Numbered from the stretch's first letter, positions 15,817-25,108 are shown. The stretch is 50,304 bases of DNA from Catellatospora tritici (GCF_019083965.1 NZ_JAHRCY010000022.1:77510-127813); one strand, 5' to 3'. The notes: generated by a model not told the origin, from the sequence alone. Numbers and translations are program-made.

Positions 15817-17997
15817 TCAGCCGACCGGGGCCGCGATCTGGATCAGGTCCAGGTCCGGGGCGTACGCGGCGGCGTTGGCGAAGGTGATGGTGTTGGCGCC
15901 GGCCGCCAGGTCGACGTCGACGACCGTGGTGCGGAAGTTCGACCAGCCCAGCGTGTTGCGGAAGTACGAGCGCTTGGCCGCGGCACCGTTGACGCTGATG
16001 TCGGCGTACCGGTCGACGATGTTGCTGTTGTAGTTGGTGGCGCCCGCGCCCAACTCGCCGTTGGCGTAGGTGACGACCATCCGGTAGCGGCCCGCGGCCG
16101 ACACGGTGACGTTGTTGAACCGCAGCGTGTTGCCCGCGCCGTTGCCCACGAACCCGACGTACTGCCCGCCGGAGGCCGCGGTGTTCGACCCGACGGCCGC
16201 CGTGCCCGAGCGGGTGTTGGCCGAGGACTCGGCCTGGTAGGCCGTGATCGTGCCGGTGGTCGCCACGACGTCGAGGTAGTCGACGTTGATGGCGTCGGCG
16301 TCGTCGCCGGTGTAGGCGTTGACCTCGATCTGGTTGATGCCCGCGGTCAGGAACACCTTGGTGGTGACCGTGTTCCAGGTGTTCCAGTTCGCGGTGCCCG
16401 GCAGCGCCGGGGTGGCCAGGTCGACGCCGTTGAGCCGCAGCCGGATCGACCGGTTGGCCGGAGCCCCGGTCAGCGGCCCGGCCGAGTACCGCAGCCCGAC
16501 GTTGTAGTAGCCGTCGGTGGCGGCGGTCACCACGAACTTCGTGCTCGCGTTGCTGCTGGCGCCGTAGCCCTCGGTGAAGTAGGTGCCCGAGTAGCCGGTG
16601 TTGGTGCCGTAGGCGACCTGCGCCGATCCGGACAGCGCGGCGTACTCGGCCTCGTAGCGGGTGGTCGAGCCGGCCGTGGTGGTGTCCTTGTTCGGCGTGA
16701 TGACCACCTGGTAGGCGCTGGTGCCCTTCAGGCCGGTCAGCGGGACGGTGATCTGGCCGCCGGACACCGTGAAGTCGCCCTCGGTGACCAGGTACTGCCC
16801 CGACGAGGCGTTCAGGCCGGTGGTGTCGACGCCGAAGACCATCGCGTGCACACTGGTGCCCAGATAGGACGCCGCGCCGAAGCCCTTGACGACCACGTTC
16901 GTGTCGTAGGTGCCGCTGGCCGGGTTGTTGCCGCCGAGGATCACCCGGGCCTGCTTCTTGGCCGCGTCCAGCGCCGCCAGGCCCTGCAGCGAGCTGCTGG
17001 GCGACGGCGGGGTGACCCCGACGGTGTTGCCGGTCAGCTCGCCGTACCACTTGTACAGCCACCAGCCGCCGGTCGCCTGACTGTTGCGGGTGACCAGGTC
17101 GTTGAGCCCGCCGGCCGTGGTCCAGTACGCCAGGCAGCCGTCGACCTTGCTGTTCTCGAAGCGGGCCACGTACTGGACCAGATTGCCGGGCACGCCCAGG
17201 TCGCCGGAGGAGCGGGCGTACTCGTTGATGCTGACCGGGCGCTGGCTGATGGCCAGGTCCGACTCGATGTCGCGGTAGTCGGCCAGGTGGGCGTCCCAGC
17301 TGGTGAAGAAGTCGTTGCCCAACTCGTGCCAGGTGGTGACGTGCGGCAGCGCGTTGTTGTTCTTGGCCAGCGTCATGAAGGTGCGCATGTCGGCGGCCCG
17401 GTAGGAGGCGAAGTTCGGGCCGGCGATGCGGGCTGTCGCGTCGATCGAGCGGATCTTGTCGTAGACCAGCTTCCAGTCGGCGGCCAGGCCGTTGACGTTG
17501 TTCTGGTACCAGATGCCGTCGGGCTCGTTGAACGGCACGTACACGTAGGAGCTGCGGTTGGGGTCGGCGACAACCTTGCGCACCATGGTGTCGACCTTGG
17601 CCAGGTAGTCGTTGATGCCCAGGTTCTCGTACGGCCACTGCTGGTAGATGTCCTGCATGTAGATCTGGATGTCGCCGCCGCCGACGCGCTTCCACATCGG
17701 AGCGATCTTCAGCGCGTCGCCGTTGGGGTGCTGCAGCCCGTCGGGGGCCTTCTGCGCGGTGACCCTCGGCTTCAGGGTCGACAGCATCACCTGGTTCGGG
17801 ATGCCCTCGTCGCCCAGGCCGTAGAGGAAGCCGGTCGCGCCGTAGCGCAGCGCCCCGGTGTTGACCGACAGGTCGACGGTGAACTGCGATGCGGCGTGCG
17901 CGCTGGGGGCGGCGGCGAACACGCCTGCGGCGACGGCCAGCGCGACCAGCGCCGACTGTGCACGCCGTCTGGTCCGGATGGAGCGGGTGGAACTCAT
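15817..17997 (-). CDS. Secreted clan GH-A (GH39-like) glycosidase with two CBM-like modules
   Basis: Exported protein of 726 residues. Signal peptide 1-36 with an arginine-rich start and AHA-A cleavage site. A TIM-barrel-like domain follows, with Glu158 in FNEPD (acid/base at the end of strand 4) and Glu259 in SINEYARSS (nucleophile at the end of strand 7), the two-glutamate pattern of clan GH-A. After a beta domain come two jelly-roll modules of CBM35/CBM6 type, about 465-600 and 605-726 (RYEAEYAALSG and AYQAESSANTRSG openings). The family is closest in my reading to GH39-like proteins; the exact specificity is unknown. Twin operators sit 32-72 bp before the start, so the adjacent LacI protein should control it. 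It probably releases oligosaccharides for the importer below. Confidence 0.8.
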   Translation of the reverse strand: MSSTRSIRTRRRAQSALVALAVAAGVFAAAPSAHAASQFTVDLSVNTGALRYGATGFLYGLGDEGIPNQVMLSTLKPRVTAQKAPDGLQHPNGDALKIAPMWKRVGGGDIQIYMQDIYQQWPYENLGINDYLAKVDTMVRKVVADPNRSSYVYVPFNEPDGIWYQNNVNGLAADWKLVYDKIRSIDATARIAGPNFASYRAADMRTFMTLAKNNNALPHVTTWHELGNDFFTSWDAHLADYRDIESDLAISQRPVSINEYARSSGDLGVPGNLVQYVARFENSKVDGCLAYWTTAGGLNDLVTRNSQATGGWWLYKWYGELTGNTVGVTPPSPSSSLQGLAALDAAKKQARVILGGNNPASGTYDTNVVVKGFGAASYLGTSVHAMVFGVDTTGLNASSGQYLVTEGDFTVSGGQITVPLTGLKGTSAYQVVITPNKDTTTAGSTTRYEAEYAALSGSAQVAYGTNTGYSGTYFTEGYGASSNASTKFVVTAATDGYYNVGLRYSAGPLTGAPANRSIRLRLNGVDLATPALPGTANWNTWNTVTTKVFLTAGINQIEVNAYTGDDADAINVDYLDVVATTGTITAYQAESSANTRSGTAAVGSNTAASGGQYVGFVGNGAGNTLRFNNVTVSAAGRYRMVVTYANGELGAGATNYNSNIVDRYADISVNGAAAKRSYFRNTLGWSNFRTTVVDVDLAAGANTITFANAAAYAPDLDLIQIAAPVG

Positions 17998-18028
17998 GGG
18001 GCGGAACCTCCTCGAGAGAACCCAACCG

Positions 18029-18042
18029 TGTGACCGGTCACA
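18029..18042. promoter_or_regulatory. LacI-type operator, copy 1
   Basis: Perfect 14-bp palindrome TGTGACCGGTCACA with the central CG pair typical for LacI-family sites, 32 bp before the start of the secreted glycosidase. The same 14 bases recur with centre-to-centre distance 26 bp. Confidence 0.85.
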
Positions 18043-18053
18043 TGGCGCTGCCA

Positions 18054-18069
18054 GTGTGACCGGTCACAC
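18054..18069. promoter_or_regulatory. LacI-type operator, copy 2
   Basis: Perfect 16-bp palindrome GTGTGACCGGTCACAC, the same core as copy 1 with one more pair on each side. It lies between the glycosidase gene and the stop of the LacI gene encoded upstream on the same strand. Confidence 0.85.
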
Positions 18070-18115
18070 GTGGGGGTGGGAAGTCCCTGTTACCCAGTTG
18101 TTACCGGCAGATGTC

Positions 18116-19117
18116 CTAGGTACGCGGCGGCGCGGTCGACTCCCGCACCACCAGATGCGGCGCCGCCAGCGGCAACGACGACACCGGCTCCCCCGCCAGC
18201 TCCGCCGTCAGCGCGGCCAGGCACACCCGGCCCAGCCCCGCGAAGTCCATCCGCACCGTCGTCAGCGCCGGCGTCCAGTACGCCGATCCCGGCACGTCGT
18301 CGAAACCGACCAGGCTCACGTCACCAGGCACATCCCGGCCCTCGTCGTAGAGCGCGCGGCGCACCGCGAGCGCCGTGTCGTCGTTGCCGCACAGGATCGC
18401 GGTCACCGCCGGATCGGCGGCCAGTGCCCGGCCCGCCACGTACGCCGACGGCGCATCCCACCCCGCCGGCACCACCTCCGGCACCTCCGCACCCGCATCA
18501 GCCAGCGCCTGCCGCCAGCCCGCCTCACGCCCCCGGGTGCCCGACTCCGACGGGATCGCCACGTGGTGCACCGTACGATGCCCCAACCCCAGCAGGTGAC
18601 GCGTCGCGTCCGCCGCGGCCAGCCGCTCGTCGAGGCAGATCATCGTCCGGGTCGAGTCGGGTAGCACCCCCGGCTCGATCGCCGCCACGGCCGGCACCTC
18701 CTCGGGCAGCCGCCGCAGCACCTCCACGCCCTCGGCGTCGAAGGCCACCACCACCACCCCACCGGCACTGGGGTCGCTGACGTACTCCACGGCCTGGCGG
18801 ACGTGCGCGTCGGCCGCCGACTCGATCACCCGGACGGACACGGTCAGGCCCTGCTCGCGGGCCGCCTCCTCGATGCCCTGCAGCGTCGTCGCGTACCCGA
18901 ACAGGGTCGTGTTGGACGTCACCACCGTCACCGCCCGGGCCCGGCCCAGCCCCAGCGCCCGCGCGGCCCGGTTGGGCCGGAACCCCAGCTGCTCCATGGC
19001 CTCCAAAACCTGGCGGCGGGTTTCTTCCCGGACCTTCGGCGAATCGTTGAGCACCCGCGACACCGTCTGGTAGGACACCCCGGCCGCAGCCGCCACATCC
19101 CTGATACTCGCCGCCAC
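18116..19117 (-). CDS. LacI-family transcriptional repressor
   Basis: Complete regulator of 333 residues: helix-turn-helix at the N-terminus (IRDVAAAAGVSYQTVSRVLN), hinge helix around 45-58 (RPNRAARALGLGRA), then a periplasmic-binding-protein-like effector domain ending in VSLVGFDDVPGSAYWTPALTTVRM. The family senses sugars and releases DNA when bound. It lies on the same strand directly ahead of the secreted glycosidase and its two palindromic operators, its most likely target. I found no such operator next to the importer genes. ATG 19117; its own control is not evident. Confidence 0.93.
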   Translation of the reverse strand: MAASIRDVAAAAGVSYQTVSRVLNDSPKVREETRRQVLEAMEQLGFRPNRAARALGLGRARAVTVVTSNTTLFGYATTLQGIEEAAREQGLTVSVRVIESAADAHVRQAVEYVSDPSAGGVVVVAFDAEGVEVLRRLPEEVPAVAAIEPGVLPDSTRTMICLDERLAAADATRHLLGLGHRTVHHVAIPSESGTRGREAGWRQALADAGAEVPEVVPAGWDAPSAYVAGRALAADPAVTAILCGNDDTALAVRRALYDEGRDVPGDVSLVGFDDVPGSAYWTPALTTVRMDFAGLGRVCLAALTAELAGEPVSSLPLAAPHLVVRESTAPPRT

Positions 19118-19383
19118 GTCATCCCCCCGCCGCCGCCCAGCGGCAGCATCCGCCCGAAATTCGGCTCCCCGCCATCCTGATCCCGACCATACGGGAGGTC
19201 AACGAGACATGATCGGCAGCACCGACCGAGTCCAACCCTCCGCCGGTGAACCCCACTCCGGGCAGAGTAAAACCCACCGCCGTATCGGCACTCGCCTGTG
19301 CGGCTGCAGCGCCCATCGCACAACCCGCAACCGAGTCACCGATCCGGAACCCAGCGAACGTATGCGGTCACGCGCCGGGTGTC

Positions 19384-20415
19384 TTACCGCGCCTGCCGCT
19401 CGGGGAGGACCATGTCGCGCTCCGAAATCGGCTCGCCCCAGGCGTCAAGCAGGTCAAACAGGCGCCGCAGGTGACGCATCCGGTGTGCCCACTCCTTCGG
19501 GCTGGTCTCGGCAAGCTTCGGTCCGCTCGCCAGCCGGAGCGCGGTCGTCCGGGCGGCGGCGGCAAGCTGCTCATCGCGCGGTTGGGCGGCCAGTGCCGAT
19601 GCCAGCGACGGCGTGTGCCAGTTCTGCTGGAGCGCGGGCAGCGAGTAGGAGCGCCACCGAGGATCGCCGATCTTGATCAGCGTCTCCAGCAGCGAGTCCC
19701 GCGCGGGGTGGCCCGCGGCCAGGTCTGCGGCGAGCCGGTCGGCGTGCCGCCGGGCCAGGACCGGGTCTGTCGCAACTGCCTGGTACGCGACCTGCTTGAT
19801 CCATTTGTCGGGGTCGTCCAGGTAGCGCAGTAGCAGTGCCACCAAGGCATCAGGCAGTCCCTCGCGCACCCGCTCGGCGAGGATGCGGGCAACATCCAAC
19901 CGGTCGATGTCGGATGCGCTGCCGGCATGGGCCAGCAGCACGTCGTCGACCGACACGGCCCGGCTGAGGTAGCGGACGAGCGCACGCAATCCGCATACCT
20001 CCACCTGGCTGTCGCGCAGCTCGGGGTGCCATGCCTCGGCCAGTGCACCGGCCATGGCCGGTGTCGGGTTCAATCCGATCTCGCACGCGGCGGCAACGGC
20101 TGCGACACGAGCCACGGCGGGCGCGCCGGGATCAAGCAACCGCGCGATCCACACCGGCGCGGCGGTCGGGTCCATCCGGGCCCCGCTGACGTAGAGCGCG
20201 ACACTCAGCGCAGGGACCTGCTCGTGGTCCGCCCTGGCCAGGAGCGTCGAAGCCGCCTGCGGGTTCGGTCCGCCGCTCCCGAGGAGCACGATCGCCATGC
20301 CGGCCACGTAGGGGTCGTGATGGTGGCTGAGCGATTCCAGCTTGGCTCGCGACGGCACCGCGACGGAACCATCCATCACATCGCCGAGCCACACCGCGAG
20401 ATCATCATCCGACAT
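19384..20415 (-). CDS. HEAT-repeat-like helical protein
   Basis: Protein of 343 residues from ATG 20415 (MSDDDLAVWLG); the frame is open further upstream, but that part overlaps a dispersed repeat and lacks a good start. The sequence consists of short amphipathic helix pairs with alanine/leucine spacing (for example HHHDPYVAGMAIVLLGSG, SVDDVLLAHAGSASDIDRLDVARIL, DDPDKWIKQVAYQAVATDP), like HEAT/armadillo repeats that act as protein-binding scaffolds. No catalytic motif. Neighbours give no hint; function unknown. Confidence 0.7.
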   Translation of the reverse strand: MSDDDLAVWLGDVMDGSVAVPSRAKLESLSHHHDPYVAGMAIVLLGSGGPNPQAASTLLARADHEQVPALSVALYVSGARMDPTAAPVWIARLLDPGAPAVARVAAVAAACEIGLNPTPAMAGALAEAWHPELRDSQVEVCGLRALVRYLSRAVSVDDVLLAHAGSASDIDRLDVARILAERVREGLPDALVALLLRYLDDPDKWIKQVAYQAVATDPVLARRHADRLAADLAAGHPARDSLLETLIKIGDPRWRSYSLPALQQNWHTPSLASALAAQPRDEQLAAAARTTALRLASGPKLAETSPKEWAHRMRHLRRLFDLLDAWGEPISERDMVLPERQAR

Positions 20416-20442
20416 GGCGGCAGCGTACGTCCTCCGCTGTCC

Positions 20443-20544
20443 GGTCATCGACCTTGGCCCCGAGCGGAATCGGAGCGCGCCCAATGCCGTGCACCAAGCA
20501 CAGACGCGGGTCACTGTCACAGGAGCCGCGCCTCGAGCTCCGGA
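20443..20544 (+). repeat. Dispersed repeat of about 100 bp, copy 2
   Basis: Partner of 6706-6808, in the same orientation. Here it lies upstream of the HEAT-repeat gene and is not inside a recognisable gene. The minus-strand frame still ends in PELEARLL, echoing the phosphotransferase C-terminus PELEALLG, so it may be the relic of a related gene end. Confidence 0.7.
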
Positions 20545-20964
20545 CCGAGTGCTGGGTGCGGCGGCTTCCCCGGATCGTCCCGCTCAGGGGATCGAAGTAT
20601 TCCCAATTCGCCGAGAACCTGGTCGCAGGACACGTCCCGGGCGACCGCCGGAATTCGCACAGCGACCCCGAGAACCCTTCGGAGCAGAACACGGCTTCCT
20701 CGGGTGGTGGTGCCGGCTCGCTCCACTCCCCCGCCTGTGGTTACGGCCCCAGCAATTCGGGGGCGAGCAGCGCGTAGCGGAACCATGGGGATCGTGTCCG
20801 ATCCGATCACACGTCGCTCGGAATGCCGGCTACAGGGCGATCTTTCGACCACACCGGCAGAACGGGCACCGACAGCGCCGGTGGAACGTGGTCGCGGAAG
20901 ACGGTCGGCCGAACACACCGGCAGGGATTGACAGGCGAAGCTTTCTTTCACAACATCGACCCTC
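20545..20964. other. Non-coding stretch with possible gene relic
   Basis: No intact gene. Minus-strand frames keep short protein-like runs (ANWEYFDPLSGTIRG at about 20565-20612) but no start, length or conserved motif. The right end contains the promoter of the phospholipase-D-like gene. Confidence 0.4.
20928..20956 (+). promoter_or_regulatory. Putative promoter of the phospholipase-D-like gene
   Basis: TTGACA (20928-20933), 17-bp spacer, CAACAT (20951-20956), eight bases to ATG 20965. No Shine-Dalgarno follows, so the transcript may be leaderless. Confidence 0.5.
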
Positions 20965-22194
20965 ATGAAGATTTTCTCGCCTCTGGGTCGAGTCCGCCGG
21001 TCAGTGGCCGTGGTGGCGACGGTCGCCGTGGCCACCACCCTGCTCGTCGCGACACCGGCCGCGGCCGCAGTGCACAGCGCGTCCGCCACCATCGGGGGCT
21101 ACCCGGTGTGGGCTCACTTCGCCAACCCGACCGCGGGGCGCGACTACACGATCATCAACGAGTTGCAGCGGCTCGTCGACGGCGCCCCGGCCGGGTCCAC
21201 CATCAAGGGCACGATCCACTCCCTGAGCATCGACTCGGTCGCCGACGCGCTACTTCGGGCGCAGACCCGCGGAGTGACGGTGATGGTCGTCATCGACGGC
21301 AAGAACGCGCCCTCGACCGATCCTGCCGTCACCACGATCAAGAAGCTCACCAACCACAAGTTCTGCACGAACACCAACGGCGGCACCGGATGCATCAGCA
21401 CCAGCGCCGACGGCGACATGCACACCAAGATGTTCACCTTCACCGCCACCACGGACCCGGCCGGTGTCGCGCGCAGCAGCGTCTCGTGGTTCGGTTCGGC
21501 GAACCTCACCTACGCCACCGGCACCGACGCCTTCAACAACACCATCACCGTGTACGGTGACGCCGCGCTGATGAACGGGCTGAACGCCAACTTCTCCGAC
21601 CTGTGGAACCGCCGCCACTACTCCGGCGACGACTACTACGATTCCGCCTCCGGCCGCGGCTACTACCAGGCCACCGCCGCGGACGTGTATGCCTCGCCCG
21701 AAGGGGAGGGCCAGACCGACACGATCGCGACCCGGCTCAACGACCTGACCCCGAACAGCAACTGCCGGTTGCGCGTCGGCATGGCCTCGGTCACCAGCGG
21801 CCGGCCCAAGGTCGTCGACGTCGTGAAGGCGTACCGGGCCGGGGGCTGCGCCGTCTGGATGGCTATCGGAACCGACTCCGCCGGCGGCGTCGCCATGACC
21901 CAGTCGGTCTACAACGACCTGCTCACCGCCGGGGTCTCCATCCGGCGCAAGGACAACATCCACAACAAGTTCTTCCTCGCGTACGGCAGCTACGGAGGCA
22001 CGTACCAGTACCGCGTCTACACCGGCTCGCAGAACTGGACCCAGGACGCGCTCAGCGAGAACGACGAGATCTTCGTCAAGATGGGCCCGGAGAGCGGTAG
22101 TGCCCACCCGCTCTACGACGCGTACTACACGCACTTCAACGAGGCCTACAACACTGGCGTCACCTGCACGAAGAGCAACTACCCCTGCCGTTGA
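20965..22194 (+). CDS. Secreted phospholipase D-like protein
   Basis: Exported protein of 409 residues. Signal peptide about 1-35 (RRSVAVVATVAVATTLLVATPAAAA). Two HKD-type half-sites: His153-x-Lys155 in MHTKMFTF followed by FGSANLT, and His333-x-Lys335 in IHNKFFLAYG followed by TGSQNWT and ENDE. This is the duplicated catalytic arrangement of the PLD superfamily, which forms a phosphohistidine intermediate; members cleave phospholipids or nucleic acids, and which one applies is open. Secretion favours a lipid or extracellular DNA substrate. Stands alone between unrelated genes. Confidence 0.88.
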   Translation: MKIFSPLGRVRRSVAVVATVAVATTLLVATPAAAAVHSASATIGGYPVWAHFANPTAGRDYTIINELQRLVDGAPAGSTIKGTIHSLSIDSVADALLRAQTRGVTVMVVIDGKNAPSTDPAVTTIKKLTNHKFCTNTNGGTGCISTSADGDMHTKMFTFTATTDPAGVARSSVSWFGSANLTYATGTDAFNNTITVYGDAALMNGLNANFSDLWNRRHYSGDDYYDSASGRGYYQATAADVYASPEGEGQTDTIATRLNDLTPNSNCRLRVGMASVTSGRPKVVDVVKAYRAGGCAVWMAIGTDSAGGVAMTQSVYNDLLTAGVSIRRKDNIHNKFFLAYGSYGGTYQYRVYTGSQNWTQDALSENDEIFVKMGPESGSAHPLYDAYYTHFNEAYNTGVTCTKSNYPCR

Positions 22195-22515
22195 GGCACT
22201 CCGCCGTCGGGCGACCCGTCCGGGCCGCCCAACGTCATTTCGCCGGCCCAGCGCCGGCTGACGCTGCTTGATGGGCGCGCCTATGTCATCGGGTAGGTCG
22301 CTGCGGTCAACTACTTCATCCATGCGTCTCATACCGTGATCCACAAGCTGATCACCGCCCGCACCGTCGCGGCACGTGCCGCCCGGTTCGGCGCACCCTG
22401 GTGACGCGTGCCGGGTAGGGACCGGGCGCCGCTTCGTCGACCAGCCGCCACCCGGCGGGCTCGTACCGTCTTGGGTGAGCCTGGTCGGCCGGTCGTCGTA
22501 TAAGATGGGTGCTAC
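22195..22515. other. Intergenic stretch, possible relic
   Basis: No intact gene. One plus-strand frame around 22300-22402 reads VAAVNYFIHASHTVIHKL and ends FGAPW-stop, protein-like but without start or match I recognise. The right end has a -10-like TAAGAT at 22501-22506. Confidence 0.4.
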
Positions 22516-22800
22516 ATGGCTACTTATCGAAGTCCCGCAGTGCTGCTGTCCGCAGACGGCACGAGAACGTCCGGCACCGCCGCCCTTTTCAGTGAGCCTG
22601 GGCGCAAAGGTGGCATTCCGCCGTGGGCGGGAGATTTCCGGCTCGCTACCACTGCGACCGGCATCAAGAACCCGGTCGGCAAGACTCTGACGCTCGAAAT
22701 GCCGGACGGCCGTTCCGGCAAGGTGGTCGTCCAGGGTGTCAAAGGCGGCTCGAAAAGCACCATTCTTGCCCTGATGGGCGAAGACCAGCCCCCGTTCTGA
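22516..22800 (+). CDS. Small conserved hypothetical protein
   Basis: Product of 94 residues, beta-rich by appearance: MATYRSPAVLLSADG, PPWAGDFRLAT, LTLEMPDGRSGKVVVQGV, LMGEDQPPF. The pattern of a Trp-Ala/Ser-Gly-x-hydrophobic strand, PDGRSG turn and terminal PF resembles small uncharacterised actinomycete proteins. No signal peptide or metal motif. No Shine-Dalgarno; TAAGAT lies nine bases before ATG. Function unknown. Confidence 0.65.
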   Translation: MATYRSPAVLLSADGTRTSGTAALFSEPGRKGGIPPWAGDFRLATTATGIKNPVGKTLTLEMPDGRSGKVVVQGVKGGSKSTILALMGEDQPPF

Positions 22801-22988
22801 CCTCGCCGACCCCCAGGTCGATGAGCATCTCCTGCTCGCATTCTCGGTGGGACAGCTGCGCGTCCCGTTGCGCGCAGCGTCTCCCGCCGGATCCGTGGCC
22901 GGTCAGGCCCTCGCAGGCGCTTCGTGCCGTCGACGTTTGCGGCGGACCGTTCTGTGGGGCTGGCCGGTGACGGCGAGGGCGAGGACGG

Positions 22989-24566
22989 CTATCCGGCCGA
23001 ATCGTGGGCCGCGTATTCGTCGAGCAGGCGGCGCTCTTCGGCGGCCTTCGGGAAGAAGATGAACACGAGGGCGGCGCCGATCAGGACCGCGATGATGCCG
23101 GCCAGGTAGGCCCACTGGTCGCCCTGCAGGAACGCCGCCTTGGCGCCGGCGATGATCTGCTGGGAGTACTGCGGGTACTGCTCGGCGGTGGTGGCGGCGC
23201 TGGAGAACGACTTCGTGAGCTGTGTCTGCACGTTGCTGGTGATCGCGGAGCTGGGCGGGGCAGCGCCGATCGCGGCGGCCGCGGCTGTGGCGTATCCGGC
23301 GGTCAGCAGCGCCCCGAAGATCGACTGCATCACCGCGCCGCCGAGGTCGCGCTGCAGGTCGGCCGTGCCGGAGGCCATGCCGGCGCGGGTCACCGGGACC
23401 GAGCCGGTCAGCGAGTGGGAGGCGGGCGTGCCCGCGAACCCGACGCCGGCGCCGATGAAGGCGTAGCCGAGGCCGACCTTCCAGTAGCCGACGCCCTCCT
23501 GCCACAGCAGCAGCATCGTCAGGAAGCCCAGCATGACGAAGACATACCCGGTCAGCAGGGTGAACCGGGCCCCGTGCGACTCCACCAGCTTCGCCGAGCG
23601 GGGTGCGGCGAGCACCATGAGCATGGCCGCGGGCAGGATCGCCAGACCGGCCTCGACGGTGGAGTAGCCGAGCACGTTCTGCAGGAACTGCTGGCCGATG
23701 AACATCGCGCCCATCAGCGACCCGAAGACGATGATGCCGGCGCAGGCCGCGACCCAGAACACGCGGCGCGAGGCGATGCGCAGGTCGTAGAGCGGGTTCA
23801 CGGCGCGACGCTCGCGCAGCACGAACGCGACGACTGCGGCCACGGCGAGCACCGACAGGCTCACGACGAGAGTGCCGGCGTCGGGCACCGGTGCGAAGTT
23901 GATCGCGAGGATCGCCGAGCCGACGAGCACGATGGACAGGACGCCGCCGAGGTTGTCGACCGGTTCGGTCGTCTCGTTCACGTGCGCCGGAATCAGCATG
24001 ACGGCCATGATCAGGGCGACCGCGGCCAGCGGCAGCGTGATCAGGAAGACCGAACCCCACCAGAAGCGCTCCAGCATGATGCCCGCGGCCAGCGGGCCCA
24101 GCGAGGCGATCGCGCCACCGGTCGCCGACCACAGCGCGATCGAGCGGGTACGGGCCGGACCGGACCACAGCGCCGCGATCAGCGCGAGCGTCGTAGGGTA
24201 GGCCATACCCGCCGACAGGCCGCCGACGAACCGGGCCACGACCAGGACCGTGTCCGACGGCGCGTACGCGGCGAGCAGGCACGCCGGCACGGACAGCAGG
24301 ATGCCCAGGACCAGCATCATCTTGCGGCCGTAGCGGTCGCCGAGTGCGCCCAGGTAGATCACCGAGCAGGCCAGGCCCAGCGAGTACGCGACCGCGACGA
24401 GGTTGAGGGCAGTCTGCGAGGAGTCGAACGCCCGGCCGATGTCGGGCAGCGCGACGTTGGCGACCGACAGGTTGAGGTTGGCCACCGCCGCGACCAGGAT
24501 CAGCGCCGCCAGCACCAGCCCTTGGCGAGCCGGTGCCGACACTTGCTTTTGCGGTGATATGGCCAA
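22989..24566 (-). CDS. MFS transporter, DHA2 (EmrB/QacA) drug-efflux type
   Basis: Proton-driven exporter of 525 residues with about 14 membrane helices. The MFS motif A region reads YLGALGDRYGRKMMLVLG near residue 75, and an antiporter-type motif C is visible at about GPLAAGIMLERFWW. The C-terminal half has a large outer loop (about 425-470) before the last helix. The start is read as TTG 24566, since GGAGGAG lies six bases ahead and no ATG or GTG matches; a GTG eight codons later is the alternative. A -10-like TGTAAAGATT occurs at 24614-24623. No TetR gene is adjacent. Substrate unknown. Confidence 0.88.
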   Translation of the reverse strand: MAISPQKQVSAPARQGLVLAALILVAAVANLNLSVANVALPDIGRAFDSSQTALNLVAVAYSLGLACSVIYLGALGDRYGRKMMLVLGILLSVPACLLAAYAPSDTVLVVARFVGGLSAGMAYPTTLALIAALWSGPARTRSIALWSATGGAIASLGPLAAGIMLERFWWGSVFLITLPLAAVALIMAVMLIPAHVNETTEPVDNLGGVLSIVLVGSAILAINFAPVPDAGTLVVSLSVLAVAAVVAFVLRERRAVNPLYDLRIASRRVFWVAACAGIIVFGSLMGAMFIGQQFLQNVLGYSTVEAGLAILPAAMLMVLAAPRSAKLVESHGARFTLLTGYVFVMLGFLTMLLLWQEGVGYWKVGLGYAFIGAGVGFAGTPASHSLTGSVPVTRAGMASGTADLQRDLGGAVMQSIFGALLTAGYATAAAAAIGAAPPSSAITSNVQTQLTKSFSSAATTAEQYPQYSQQIIAGAKAAFLQGDQWAYLAGIIAVLIGAALVFIFFPKAAEERRLLDEYAAHDSAG

Positions 24567-25108
24567 TTCGACGCTCCTCCGTCCTAATCTGCGCCGGATG
24601 CCGGATATGGTGCAATCTTTACACACCCTGGACTGCGCGACCCAGCGATGCCGTGGGAACGGCACGAGAACGCACGCCGGGCCAGCAGCTAGGCGCCGCA
24701 GCCTCAATCGGTGCCGCCTGCGGGTGGCTGCTTGATGCTCCCGGCGACCCGCACCCGCTGCTCGGCCTGGGCGGCGACGTTGGCGTGCACCTGGAGCAGC
24801 AGGTCGTGGCGGGAGGCGAGCGACTCGCGGTGTCACGGTCTGTGCGGAATGCAGGAGGTAACACCGCCGCGCCAGCCGTTCCGCAACGGCAGGCGGCGGT
24901 GTCCGGGGCTCCGGTCGCCATCGGCGGGCTATCAGGCGGCCAGGTCGGCGGGCGCCGTCGACTCACATTTGCGGGGTCGACCATCACGAATTCGAGTCTG
25001 CGTGGGTACCCGCGGCGCCACGGCTTGATCGACAGGCAACCTGAGCGCCACACCGGCCTAGGTCATGTTTTATACCGATTCGGTAGGTAGAAATCTAGAC
25101 TGAGAGTT
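24567..25108. other. Non-coding stretch between transporter and gene scar
   Basis: Carries the transporter promoter at the left and the promoter/operator of the pseudogene at the right. In between, a minus-strand frame ending near 24712 reads HDLLLQVHANVAAQAEQR followed by VRVAGSIKQPPAGGTD-stop, which looks like the end of a lost gene; I cannot name it. Confidence 0.4.
25073..25101 (+). promoter_or_regulatory. Promoter with 13-bp palindromic operator
   Basis: TACCGATTCGGTA (25073-25085) is a perfect palindrome around a central T, like TetR-family sites. It covers the position of the -35 box for the -10-like TAGACT at 25096-25101, which is seven bases from the ATG at 25109. A repressor bound here would block initiation. 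The gene it serves is decayed. Confidence 0.65.

Noticed and set aside
15745..18033. 762-codon plus-strand open frame opposite the secreted glycosidase
   Set aside because: Shadow; the minus strand has a signal peptide, catalytic motifs and operators.
19119..19316. Small minus-strand frame upstream of the LacI gene
   Set aside because: No ribosome site or family resemblance; the spacing and composition look like promoter DNA.
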